NCBI GenBank assembly: GCA_944472135.2
Contig: OX235262.1
Coordinates: 53,168,440-53,232,439, forward strand
Reading direction: 5' to 3'
Origin: Trichobilharzia regenti
Lineage: Eukaryota; Platyhelminthes; Trematoda; Strigeidida; Schistosomatidae
DNA: 64,000 nt
Shown: piece after piece, positions 45,895 through 56,083 of the stretch
Position numbering within the stretch: the stretch's first letter is position 1
Layout of the letters: every line of letters begins with the position of its first letter
Notes under the pieces: model-generated
The model's input: only the letters and a program-made list of their open reading frames with translations
Told to the model about the DNA's origin: nothing
Database searches by the model: none
Position numbers and translations under genes: made by a program

Positions 45895-46653
45895 CGTACA
45901 ACACAATGATCTGAGTTAAAGAGTGGGGCTCTTTTACGAGCGGTCATTTATAAATACAAGATCAAGGGAATTATCCAGTCTGGTGGGAAAGTTGACGACG
46001 TTTTCATGATATTGCACTGTGAGAAAGCTGTACTCACATGAATTAAAATCACCTGTAACTATGAACAATGTGTTTCCAAAAGAGGAGGCAGCGAAAATAG
46101 TGAATTCATCAGCAAGCATAGACAGTTCTGAAATGCTACAGCAATATGTGACATAAATGTTTGTGATATAAATGAATTTGTATTTAGATAGGTGTTTAAG
46201 TCGACATTTGACAGTTATACAGTCAATATTATCATTTGAGAATTTAAAACAAATGTTGTTGGCAACAGACCACTGAGAATTGATAAAAGTAGCAACACTA
46301 CCTCGCTTCTTCCTTGAACTACTTCGGTCTTATCTGTACATATTGAAACCATTCGGTAAGATTAAATTGTCATCATATGAATCTTGCAGCCGAGTTTCTT
46401 GAAGCGTTATTACACTTGTATTACGATAAATATTTGAACATAATAGAGCATCTAAGTAATTAATCTTTTTCGATAATGACCTGCGATTCGTGTTGAAAAT
46501 CACAGGAACAGTCATCTGATGCATTGGAGTACACTTTAAGGATCTTTGCCACCAACCATGATGCTTTTTCTGAAGGTTTTTATATACTCGTAAATCATCA
46601 GGTTGAAAACATTTTAAATAATCGCAAGGGTAAGTAATACTAATTGGACACAT
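45895..46653 (-). pseudogene. LINE AP-like endonuclease
   Basis: VPVIFNTNRRSLSKKINYL (N-terminal motif with Asn), SVITLQETRLQDSYDD (catalytic Glu), NGFNMYR, VTGDFNSCEYS (Asp/Asn pair), VVNFPTRLDNSLDLVFIND, and NSDHCVVRVLP (catalytic His; about 45,899-45,918) appear in the right order of the exonuclease-endonuclease-phosphatase fold. Frame changes and stops between about 46.33 and 46.12 kb remove the intervening domain in frame. Confidence 0.8.
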
Positions 46654-46665
46654 AATTCAATAATT

Positions 46666-47583
46666 AAAACAAAATAAATCCAAGTAATCCGATGCAATAT
46701 AAGTGACAGAAAAGTTTGGTAGCCCAAGGTTTAAGCAGGCTGCCGTTCATAACATAGTGCTAGGCATTTTCATCGTAAATGATTATTTCGTTACTAACCG
46801 ATATTAACTAAATAATTACGGAGAACCTTGGATCAGTGTACATTTATTTGGTTCCCACCAAGAATCGAATCAAGGATCCCAAAGCTACAAGATAGGCGCA
46901 TTAACAATTAGACAATTATTCTGAAAACGTAGACAACCTATAATAATATTGTGGATTTCCAAAAACACAGTGCTAAGTAAAATAATATAAAGTCAGTTAA
47001 GCTCTTCATAACCAAATGGGAAATCAAAGACAAATTCTATAACGATTCTTCTGATATCTGTATCTCAGCCTGTCAAATGTTACGCTCTGGTTCATACCAA
47101 TCTTCAGGGAAAATTTCCATAATTATCTTTCCAAACGAACGATTTGCATTTCTGACCAGATTATTGGAAAATTCATTTCTAACTATCCAGTGGATTTTTT
47201 TAAGTATATTGTTACTTATTCGGATACTGATTTGCATTTTCTCCCAGAAGGGATTTCCCTAACACAGACTATATGTAAATAATGCACTCCAACAATATAA
47301 AACTCTCACTGGCAACTGAAAAATTAGTCAACATTTTTTTCAGAATAGAACCGCCCATAAAAACAGAAATTTAAGACACAGTCCAATTTATTAAAAAATT
47401 TTTCCAGAAATATACATTCTGCCCTCTTATTAAAATTAATGAGCGTCGCATAGAATTTCTGGAAATTCCCTGACTTTGTTATTGTATAACTTCCACTGAA
47501 GCTTCATATTTGACTTGAACCACAGGGCAGGAATAGTATAAGTTATAACTGCGCTGAACTGAATGTGACAACTTTGGTTTGCG
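46666..47583. other. No gene recognised
   Basis: AT-rich. The 61-codon plus frame at 47,077-47,262 has no motif. It might be remains of the gypsy element downstream of gag, but no protease or RT motif is visible. Confidence 0.42.
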
Positions 47584-48273
47584 CTACACCATAGCAGTAT
47601 CGTGCTTAAAATTGATTAAGCGTTGGCATTCTGCTGTCATCAATTGTAAATTCATCTTCGGGTCTTGTCTCACGAGTGATAGACGTAGAATTCTTATGTC
47701 AGCATCTTCTGGGTTCGTGAAACCACAAATAAAAATCAAACACTTGAACTGATCTGGTGTCATTTCGTGTCGTTTGAACCTTTCACATTCCTTATTCACT
47801 TTACCAGCGTAAGTGGCTTAATCATCGGAAGACATTTTTGTCAACTGGAAACACTGATACCGAATATTAAACATGGATGACTGTTCAACGAAAATATGTG
47901 ATTAAATGGTGACTGTTTCATATAAAGATAACTCACTTGGGTTCTTAGGCAAAATGAAGTGAAAATATCTGTTGTGCTCAACAGTACCAAGTTTTCGTAC
48001 TGACAGTCGTACTTCGGCAGCATCATCAAACGTAGAGCATTCAGTACGGAAAACGTCTTCATAACGGTTGATCCATGCATCAAATACGAGATCAGGTATT
48101 GGGTCTTAATTGAACTAGCTGACTGAATTTGAAATGGTAGCATATTTGTCTGAGTGAGATGTTGGGCCAAGTTGAATGAAAGTACAATACATTCCTTGTA
48201 AAAGCATTTGCTTATAGATTTAATATAGAATATTGATTTTAGCAATGGAAGAGTACAACTTCTTGTCATCCAT
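47584..48273 (-). pseudogene. Ty3/gypsy-type Gag relic
   Basis: On the minus strand, from a Met at 48,273 (MDDKKL): a decayed N-terminus, then DLVFDAWINRYEDVFRTECS, DDAAEVRLSVRKLGTVEH, FILPKNPSELSLYETV, FVEQSSMFNIRYQCFQLTKM, YAGKVNKECERFKRHEMTPD, QFKCLIFICGFTNPEDADIR and LMTAECQRLINFKHDTAMV. This is the Gag (capsid) domain of flatworm Ty3/gypsy retrotransposons, as I recognise it from its conserved CLIFICG and CQRLINFKHD stretches. One or two frameshifts and stops are present. I saw no zinc knuckle, pol gene or clear LTR on either side, so it appears to be an isolated gag remnant. Confidence 0.8.
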
Positions 48274-48710
48274 TGTGTTTTCGAATTAAAATCAGTATAT
48301 GTGCTTAGTGGTTGTAGATTCAGAGCGTCTTCGGAAATAATAGCATCTTACGGCTAAGCGAATGAATTCGCCGAAAAGAGACTCTTTGCTGAACTTTATT
48401 GTTGGTATATTAATGTCCCAATATGTATCTTCCGTGAATATTTAGATTCGCTGATGAAAGTTGGGCAAATACTTAAAATGCTAGGTGCATTGTTCTCATA
48501 GATTTGACTCATAGCCTGACATCTGCAGACAAAAGCATATCAGGTCTAGGAATGCTCATGTTTTTCACATACCTTTTTCATATTATAGGATGATCGAATC
48601 CTGTAACGATATCTGATTTAGATTTCATGTGCACATTATTTTTAAGAATCACTTTATTGACAACACCAAGATTCCAGTACCACTCAGAATATTTAATCAT
48701 ATATGGAGCA
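48274..48710. other. Unassigned; possible gypsy leader or LTR
   Basis: Lies immediately upstream of the gag relic on the minus strand, where a 5' LTR and primer-binding site would be. I could not identify either, nor a second LTR copy in the window. Confidence 0.35.
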
Positions 48711-48985
48711 TGATATTAGATGGTTGGAGGCAATCGGCAGGAAGCTTTGGACCTAGGTTTCGTGATAGTCATAACTCTTCAGCAAGGCATGTCTGCAACC
48801 TTGAAGGAACTAATATCACTTCTGAGATTCAAACCCGCGTCACCAAATGCTGCAGTAAGAGATGTTACTGCTGAGCTATTCCGGCTCGCGATTGATCTCC
48901 TGTAGGACTGTTGTGGGTATTTTGATTGGACACTAGTAACTAGTGTGATGTGTCTAGTCCTTTTCTTGGTGCAGATTGAATTCTA
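48711..48985 (-). mobile_element. SINE-C unit, left arm of a head-to-head pair
   Basis: Reading on the minus strand: a tail or leader piece (GATAGAATTCAATCTGCACC, CTAGTTACTAGTGTCCAATC; 48,985-48,911), GTCCTACAGGAGATCAATCG, then the tRNA-like head with a perfect A box TAGCTCAGCAG and B-box-like GGTTTGAATCT, then the body (AGTTCCTTCAAGGTTGCAGA, GCTTCCTGCCGATTGCC). The 61- and 81-codon plus frames over it are shadows of the repeat. Confidence 0.82.
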
Positions 48986-49335
48986 TCAGACCCTGTAAGA
49001 GGCCAGTCGCTAGCCCGAATAGCACAGTGATAACGTCTCCTACTGCAGCACCTGGTGACGCGGGTTTGGATCTCAGAAGGGATATGAGTTCTTTCAAGGT
49101 TGCAGACACACCTTGCTGACGAGTGCCAACTGGCACGAAACCCATGTATAAGACTTCCTGTCGATTTCCTCCAGCCATCTTATATCATTAAATTAATGTG
49201 CGCCATGATGATGAGCCGCCGAGAATGGTGGCGACATTGCAAACTTGACTGATGGAATTCAGTCTGTAGCAAAGATATGACTAGACACATTACACTAGTT
49301 ACTAGTGTTCAATCAAAATATGTAACATGATATTT
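48986..49335 (+). mobile_element. SINE-C unit, right arm of a head-to-head pair
   Basis: Plus strand: GAGGCCAGTCGCTAGCCC, tRNA-like head (AATAGCACAGTGATAAC; GGGTTTGGATCTCAGAAGGG), body (TTCTTTCAAGGTTGCAGACA, GGCACGAAACCCATGTATAA, GTCGATTTCCTCCAGCCATC), GAGAATGGTGGCGACATTGC and tail (GGAATTCAGTCTGTAGC, CTAGTTACTAGTGTTCAATC). It is the most complete SINE-C here, about 350 bp. The 74-codon minus frame (48,954-49,178) is the mirror of the plus frame in the left arm. Confidence 0.85.
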
Positions 49336-49789
49336 ACAGCATCGTCCATCGGTTGCTATTTGCGAATACTTAAGTAGAAGTGGCTAAGATAATTTTTGTC
49401 ATCATATGTTCCTGCTCTATTTATATCTACTTTTGCGGTTAATTAACAAACATGTGAACAAACTCAATTATAAATCATTCATTTGTTCTGTTTTTAAATC
49501 TATGAGCATAATTCATTCACAGTGGGAAAGAATACAGAAAATTTGTGTGAGCAGTTTTATTTACATTCCTCTGATCGAATTTTTTTATTTCGGAGCAGTT
49601 TGTTACACTGTTATGCTATTTATGCATATTATTATAATTATTTATTGATACAAAACATGAGAATACGTTTATACATTAAGGTTCATCTCTAGTATATATA
49701 TATATACATCAAATCTCTGATAACCAACACTTTATAATTAATCTGACTCTCACTGGCCACCAGTTTTACACAGTAATTTACTTACGGCT
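49336..49789. other. No gene recognised
   Basis: AT-rich. The 80-codon plus frame at 49,406-49,648 is rich in Leu, Ile and Tyr but no more than AT-rich DNA would give. Confidence 0.42.
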
Positions 49790-50110
49790 CTACTGAGAAG
49801 TTGTAATCCGTGGAATCCAGTAAGTTAAGCAAGATGACAGTTATATGCCCGTGACAATGGCATAAGGTTGCGCTAAATACGGCGAAATAGCAGAAGATGT
49901 AATTCATGAACTATTGAGTTAGATCTCAGTGGCTGAGTCGTCTATGACCTTGCCTTGTAACCATAAAGTCCTTAATTTGACGTGTAGTGGACGTGCGCTG
50001 ATGATGAGGCCCAAACCAGGACGAAATATATGTCCAGCATTTCCTAGTTTTCCAGTAGTTTTCTAACTGATGTCAGCTCAACGTCCATCATATAACCGAT
50101 CGAATCCCTG
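49790..50110 (+). mobile_element. SINE-A copy
   Basis: Family A: GAAGATGTAATTCATGAACT, tRNA-like head (CAGTGGCTGAGTCG; GTAACCATAAAGTCCTTAAT with decayed B box), hammerhead remnant, then TTTTCCAGTAGTTTTCTAAC and TGTCAGCTCAACGTCC. The head is more mutated than the hammerhead part. Confidence 0.8.
49997..50038 (+). ncRNA. Hammerhead ribozyme remnant, core off by one base
   Basis: Stem I GCTG/CAGC (49,997-50,000 and 50,035-50,038), core ATGATGA (active consensus CTGATGA, first C changed), stem-loop II GGCCCAAACCAGGAC, GAAA (50,023-50,026), short helix III (TATATG), GTC at the cleavage position. It is the only copy that keeps TGATGA. Confidence 0.62.
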
Positions 50111-52119
50111 CAGACCAACAATAAGAATCTGACTAGTAATTATTCAAATACTATGAAATTTCTAAATAGCATTTAGAAGTAGGTGTTGACTTGATATCTT
50201 AGAATTACTTATGTTTATTTGAAATCTGTTCAAAATTAAATATGAACGCATAATTCATTTCTCTGGGAGGGAATATGAACCAAAGGTGAAGATTAAAAAC
50301 GTAATTAAATGAATGTAGGCTAAATACACATTCAAATAAAAGTTAAATCATCATCCTGATACATTTTCCCATATTTTCATCAATTATTCCATTAAGTGGA
50401 TAAGTGTATTCCATAAACCACACACTGGCGCAGTATTTATAACTGGATAAAGTTTCAAGCATAAATTATTGCTCATAATCATATCAGCTTAGTCACACTG
50501 CTTCATAATTTGCCTTTATATACATATATATTCATCTCTTTCTACCTCTTATTGTTTGTTGCAACTTTTCGTATCTTCAGTTTAAGTGTTGCGTCATTTC
50601 AGCTTCACTTTTGCGTTGTAGTTTATCGATTTTTGTCTCTGTCACTATATGGAGACCCATGTTAATAGCTAATTTCGCTCGGCACTTTAAATAAGACTGT
50701 GCTTGCAGAACAAGTTAACATCAAAAACATCCGGAATTGAAACATTCAACGGCCCGTTGTCTAAACAACAGAGAAATGCAGAGAAACATGGCATAGGTTG
50801 AAGGAATATTCAAAGGACATGTGAGAGAAAATCCCAGAGGGGAACCTGAATGAGAAGTGATAAGTCGGACATCTAGGGGTGGTACTGCAGAGATTGTGTC
50901 AGGAAGAAGTGGAAGCTTGTGCGCAGTCATGCAAGGGAACAAAGTACACTGGAGATGTTCTTCTCATCACCTACGTTTCACCAGTGTTACAGCAGATAAA
51001 TAATAAAAGTATAATATAATTGAATTTAAGATTTTCCAGTCGGCTGATTGGACCAAGGGTTCTGGATTCCATTGCTAGTCACCATCCAGAAAACCAATAC
51101 TTGAAAATTATAATAGTAGCAAATTATGCACTATATCCAATTTTGAATGTTACCCTACATGATGCATTAAATAAAGCCAGTATTTTGAACACAATATAAG
51201 GAAGGTGAGTAGTGTCGCACAGCCTCTGAATATATAATATGAGCCGAACTATGTTAATAAACGCTGCTAACAGTTTGAGACAGTCACAGATTTCCAATGA
51301 ACAACTTGAAAATCACTATGGAGATTTTTCAAGAGGCTATTCATAAATGGAAAAAAATACTGGACAGGAAGCTTACTAGTGGACGGAAATCAACAACAGT
51401 TACAGGATGTATGCAATGTGAATAAGTGGACTAATCTTTTTTGAAGCTTCTGTTTAGTTTTTTTGTTATTTACATTTGAATGATGTCCTTTTTTTCTTAA
51501 TATTTTTATTTGTGTATAATGCAGATACAGCTACATCAAACATGTGAGAATTAATAATTTATGATAGACAGCTTTCAGTAATTTATTCAAATTTGTAAGG
51601 TGTAAGCAAATTGTAAACAGATTGTAAACAACGTTGGCTTTCTCACTAGTATCCACTACACTCAACATTGTAGACTTACAATTCATGTATGAAAAATGTA
51701 AAACAAAAGGAAAGATGGATTTTTTAGCCCTGATTTTGCTATTGAAACCAATTACACATCCTTAATTTCGAAAGAATGATGAAGATTTGTAACTCAAGTA
51801 GGCGTTTTTCACCTGATTATGTTCAAAAAGGTGGACAATAAAATAAACCAGTTCAGAAGACATAAGCACATCCAAAAAAGTATTTCTAACTACAATAATA
51901 TTTTAAAAAATTTCGTTTATCTAGAATGGCAGGTTTTTGGTAAATAATATTCAGTAGATTAATACTTACGCACGACGAAGTGATGCGATTTTGAATCACC
52001 GAGATGAAAATGGATTATTTTAGGTTGCAAATGTGCCCTGCTAATAAACGTATTATTATATTATTATCCCATTCGATTTCCAGTAGAATAAAAGACTTCA
52101 AAAGTAGATTTTCATTTCA
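50111..52119. other. No gene recognised
   Basis: AT-rich. At 50,450-50,495, AGTTTCAAGCATAAATTATTGCTCATAATCATATCAG is a PLE-terminus-like motif. The 73-codon minus frame at 50,721-50,942 is GC-richer than its surroundings but carries no motif I recognise. Confidence 0.42.
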
Positions 52120-52730
52120 CTCTGCCTTCTGTAGTTACTTTTAGCTGATTTCACAATTTCCAATAAGCAATCTCTTCCTCATCATCCCCACAGATACTGA
52201 ACTCTTCATTCCCTGTTCGTATTCTCCTCGAGGATCGGCGTAGTGTGTATGAATCCCCTTATCGATCTACACATCCCACATCCGACTCTGATCTGAATTA
52301 CCTTCTGTGAATTTGTTGAGCAACCAATTCTTGGTTGCTTCGTCTCCAGAGTTCTTTGTTAGCTGTTCTTTCTGAGCAGCTATTCGATCTTCACTGTAGT
52401 GCTAACGAAGGCGGCTGCTGACAAAATTATGTAGCAAGCTGTTGAAAATGCTTTCGATGACTTAGAAAGTCTGTAGACTATAAAGAAGCAGTGATCTGAA
52501 ACTCATGTTGAAGATACAAGTCTTTCTTCATCTGCTGAGTGATTTCAGAACAGTAAATATTTGTCTCGCCTGGATTTGACATCTGTGGCTAATACAGCTA
52601 AAAGCATTTTGCCTAAAAATGTGAAGCAGGTGATTTCTTTAAAACTCCTACTGCTGACGGTGATTGATGCTGAAGAAGCGTGAAATTTGAGTTCCGGGCA
52701 TTCCATTGGTTGACCATGACCATGTAACAT
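52120..52730 (-). mobile_element. RTE-type LINE C-terminal fragment
   Basis: On the minus strand ASITVSSRSFKEITCFTFLG and DVKSR correspond to the ITINGRDLKEVTPFTYLGS and DVKSR parts of the RTE copies at 57-60 kb. Farther down NKELWRRSNQELVAQQIHRR matches the family's NKELW...NQEPIA...RR block. Strongly diverged from the D copies, so it is a different or older subfamily. Broken by stops; the FADD box is not visible. Confidence 0.62.
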
Positions 52731-54195
52731 AATTTCAACAATGTCACAATTGTATGATTTTATACACGATATTTCAAATTCGAGTCAATGTGATGTAATC
52801 AAATGGTTTGTCTCCAAATCCCGGTGAATTAGTCACATAGTCCAATCACCCACTCAAATGCCATGTGAAAAACGTTTTGCTCACATGACGTCGTCGTGCA
52901 CAAACATCAGGCCTTTTCTCCGAAACATTTTAACAAATGTATTCCGAAATTAACCTCTATGCATATTAAATATGTTTAATACATTAATAATACATTTTTA
53001 GAGATCCGCAATTCCGAAGCCATTTTATTATAAAACATTTACTTTTTCACTTACAAGGTTCTATTCAAATAGTAAAAAAGAGCTCATCTTTTTATGGGAT
53101 TGTCCTGGAATTAAAACGGCTGTTGAAGCCCAGAATAGACAAAGATACAGTAGACTGATAATATGGCAATTACAGAGATTTGCATTCATATGTCGTAACA
53201 GGATATCTCATTGGGCAAATCAGGCTTAAATCGTCAAATATATGTATATATATTTGAAATGACAGTACTTAGTGTCCATTGAAATATTTTCTGTCAACAG
53301 TTTAGGGCGTGCCTAAATGTTGATTTTACAAATATGAAAAAAAACAATGCCAAAATTAGCAACTCAAATACTATACCCAATTTCTCTCCAAATATTCACA
53401 CTCCACCGAGTGTGAAAAATAGCCCGACAGTCATCCATTACTTGGTCGAGATGATTGTATTTTGATATGATTCAATTAAGTTTTATTTCTACTAAAATTC
53501 AGTGCAAACAGAATAACCTACATCACAATATTCGACTCATGAAAAACAGAAACAGTGAATCGTTGCTTATGACACTAATTACCCCCACCCCGCCACTATA
53601 CAGAAAATAATAATTTCATCTGTGGTATCAGAGACCTATTTGAAGAAATGGTATCACAGTTGTCAACGTATAACCGAGATCTGTACTTTATGATGTATAA
53701 ATTAATAAATAACCTAATTTATTCATCGTGAAAGTCTTTCCAAATGAGAACATGGAATTCGTGTTTTTTTAACTTGTGTTCTTCTCATTCCAGTTAAAAT
53801 ATATATAGATGAACGTAAGCTATGTAAACACTGACACAACTTTCAATAAATTATTCACAGACTAAACCATTCCTTTGGCACACAGACTGCTTACTTGAGT
53901 TCGTTTGTTGTTAGACAGATAAAATTAAGTATTGCTGGTCGAATCTGTTTCGCCTGTCAAAGCATTCTGAACATTTCACCGGGTTAATTTAAACGGTCAA
54001 TAAATAAACAGAGAATATTCTCTTGGATAAATTCGTCAGATTACATACTTATTTGATCTCAATAACTACAGAAATAATATCATCAACAATACTGAGTTTT
54101 CAAACCACATTGAATCAATTGTACTGATAGATTACATTTTAAAAATATCATCAGGAATCGATATACAATAAAACAATTAGTCCCTTTGATAAATT
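52731..54195. other. No gene recognised
   Basis: AT-rich DNA without motifs or repeat heads. Confidence 0.45.
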
Positions 54196-54291
54196 TGAAT
54201 AAGGCATTTAGAAGACAAATTTCGCGAGATGACATCATTTCGTAGTTTATTTACAACCGCTTTACAACTAACATGGTTAACAATAATAAAA
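54196..54291 (+). repeat. Inverted arm of PLE (left)
   Basis: Reverse complement of 55,489-55,584 with about three to five differences. It lies just beyond the endonuclease C-terminus. Confidence 0.87.
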
Positions 54292-54338
54292 TAAAGATCA
54301 TGACAATTACTCAGTTAAATAAAAAACAAAAGTACACA

Positions 54339-55052
54339 CTAATGACCAATCATATTTAGATAGGTCACGTAGTCCATGGTAGACGAAGATTGAATGAAGT
54401 CTATTGATTTTCGTGCACACAGTTTATGCTGTATGTGAATAATCCAAAGTGCTTCCATCACCTTCAATAACCTTGAATTAGAGTAATGTTGTGAAATAAT
54501 TGTGAAACAGTCATTAATATTGATTTTGTGACCTGACACTAATAAGTGTTTCGCAATGGACGATGCTGGAGTTCTATTCAGATTAAACGCGTTAGGATTT
54601 TCTATATGATTTAATAGCCATTTTGGAATATGTTCTTTACGACGACATTGAAACATTCTGTTGAATCTACCTGTATAGGTGTCACCGCAGCTGCAGGTGA
54701 ACTTGTAGATACAGTTTGAAGTAGAGTCCACAGAATAATTTCGTCCTTTCATCGTAGGTACAGGGATCGAAAATTTTCGGCAAGTGAGAAGAAGAGATGC
54801 GGCGTAGAATGAGCATTTGATGGCTGACCGAAGTCTTCGAGCTGTCAACTGCATAATCTCGTCACTCGTGAATGGCAAGTTAGTAAAGATAGCTTTCTTT
54901 GGTACAGAAGCTGTCTTTTCGAGATGTGATCTTTCTTTACTGTGACAAGTGATAGTGTTTAGTGGATAACCATTAGCTAATAAAATTGAATGTATATGTC
55001 GAAGTTCATCCATCAATGTGTCACTCGTGCATATCTTTCGGGCCCTTGAGAA
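54339..55052 (-). pseudogene. PLE linker and GIY-YIG endonuclease
   Basis: A 225-codon open frame (from 55,016), preceded by FSRARKICTSDTL. DELRHIHSILLANGYPLN is the linker after the RT thumb. SNCIYKFTCSCGDTYTGRFN (about 54,658-54,720) is the GIY-YIG start, with YTG replacing YIG. KEHIPKWLLNHIENP and ASSIAKHLLVSGHKININDC follow, then VMEALWIIHIQHKLCARKS. It is the longest undamaged PLE frame in the window. The Ile to Thr change in the signature motif and the lost RT half argue against function. Confidence 0.84.
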
Positions 55053-55170
55053 CGCACTTCTGATATCAATTGTCAGCCTGGAAAATTTGGGCTACCGATA
55101 TCACATGCTGAAAATTCCATACCTGTACCGAAAAATACGGTGTGGAATCAAGCTGTAATCAATAATTAAA
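55053..55170 (+). mobile_element. SINE-B, 5'-truncated, inside the PLE
   Basis: Begins CGCACTTCTGATATCAATTG, i.e. just after the tRNA-like head, and runs through GGAAAATTTGGGCTACCGAT, AATTCCATACCTGTACC and AATCAAGCTGTAATCAATAA to an A-rich end. The PLE reads FSRARK on one side and KRSLVKCF on the other, as expected for adjacent residues of the thumb, so the SINE inserted into an existing PLE. Confidence 0.9.
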
Positions 55171-55487
55171 AAGCATTTCACTAAGGAACGTTTATACTGG
55201 ATAGGAACAAAACTGATAAAATGAAGATATTGTCCACTCCATGTCTGTTTATGAAATATAGATCGCTAAATCGTTCCATCATCTCTCCTGGTCATTGTAA
55301 TATCCAGGAAGCTAAGTTTTTTATTCGATTCAAGTTCGAAAGTCACTCGGATATTTGGATGAATATGGTTAAATAGGGTGATTAAGTTTTCAATAGATTT
55401 ACTATTTTTAGCAATAATGAGAGTTTCATCCACATAACGTTTATATAGCATAAATTCTCCAAGCATACATTGCATCTGTTTTTCCAA
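55171..55487 (-). pseudogene. PLE reverse transcriptase, catalytic box to thumb
   Basis: YKRYVDETLIIAKNSKS with YVDE at 55,425-55,436, where PLE RTs have YVDD, then HPNIRVTFELESNKKLSFLD, ITMTRRDDGTI, a stop, and HKQTWSGQYLHFISFVPIQY, KRSLVKC. The loss of the second catalytic Asp and the missing fingers and motif A make it inactive. Confidence 0.83.
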
Positions 55488-55488
55488 T

Positions 55489-55584
55489 TTTTATTATTGT
55501 TAACCATGTTAGTTGTAAACCGGTTGTAAAGAAACTACGAAATGATTTCATCTCGCGAAATTTGTCTTCTAAATGCCTTATTCC
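55489..55584 (-). repeat. Inverted arm of PLE (right)
   Basis: Mate of the left arm. It abuts the truncated RT reading frame, so a 5'-truncated PLE joins directly to an inverted copy of its own terminus. Confidence 0.87.
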
Positions 55585-56021
55585 AATATACATTAGTATA
55601 ACAATAAAGTGAATATCAGAGCAGGGGAGGTAACGCAGTATTCACAAATTTATAGCTACCACAGTAGGCCAGATCAGCAATGATGTCGGAACCTGCTTCT
55701 TTTGCACCCAGAGCTCAGACTGAATCATGCGAAATGCAAGGTAGTTCACTTTTCGTTATTTAGCTACACTGGTAGATGTTCCAGAGCACCTAAAAAAGGT
55801 TTTCATAGTAACAGCCAATATATTGGCTCCACAAGAGCAGCTGAAATCATAGATGCAATTTAAGGTTGCTAGCCTGGTTACTAAATTTTTCAGCTTCGTA
55901 ACCACAACCGGTTATGTAGAAAATACAACCTGCAGTTTACCAGCATTGAACATTCTTTGAATTGATTTTCTCAATTTGTTGGGTGTTATTTCACCTAGAA
56001 TATTGGCTTCAAATTGTAGTC
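55585..56021. other. No gene recognised
   Basis: Unassigned spacer between two PLE remnants. Confidence 0.4.
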
Positions 56022-56074
<53 letters not shown>

Positions 56075-56083
56075 GAGAGAGAC
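56022..56083. repeat. Compound (AT)n-(AG)n microsatellite
   Basis: About 11 AT units followed by about 14 AG units and a short imperfect AG extension. It forms the 3' boundary of a PLE RT remnant on the minus strand. Confidence 0.95.

Larger units (their letters stand above)
43306..46665 (-). mobile_element. CR1/jockey-like LINE, most complete copy
   Basis: About 3.4 kb on the minus strand. Order of parts: AP-endonuclease (46.65-45.89 kb), linker (45.9-45.3 kb), RT (45.29-43.85 kb) and a long 3' UTR ending CTGTTTTTGGAATAAAGTAAATTATT at 43,306. Homologous copies lie at 30.9, 36.2 and 61.2 kb. Translation is broken by several frameshifts and stops, and a 105-bp PLE terminus is inserted at 44,878-44,982. 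The 5' UTR and any ORF1 are not recognised. Clade assignment (CR1 versus jockey) needs a tree. Confidence 0.88.
54196..55584 (-). mobile_element. Penelope-like element enclosed by inverted repeats
   Basis: Minus-strand PLE (RT C-terminal half then endonuclease) between two inverted arms of about 96 bp: 54,196-54,291 and 55,489-55,584. Shared blocks are AATAAGGCATTTAGAAGACA, AATTTCGCGAGATGA, ACTAACATGGTTAACAATAA, with few mismatches. The RT is cut off just before its catalytic box region, right at the inner edge of the right arm. A SINE-B sits inside (55,053-55,170). No hammerhead motif was found in the arms. Confidence 0.85.

Noticed and set aside
48720..49178. Similar 61- and 74-codon proteins on opposite strands
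   Set aside because: They are the antisense of the SINE-C head and body in an inverted pair; the similarity reflects the repeat.
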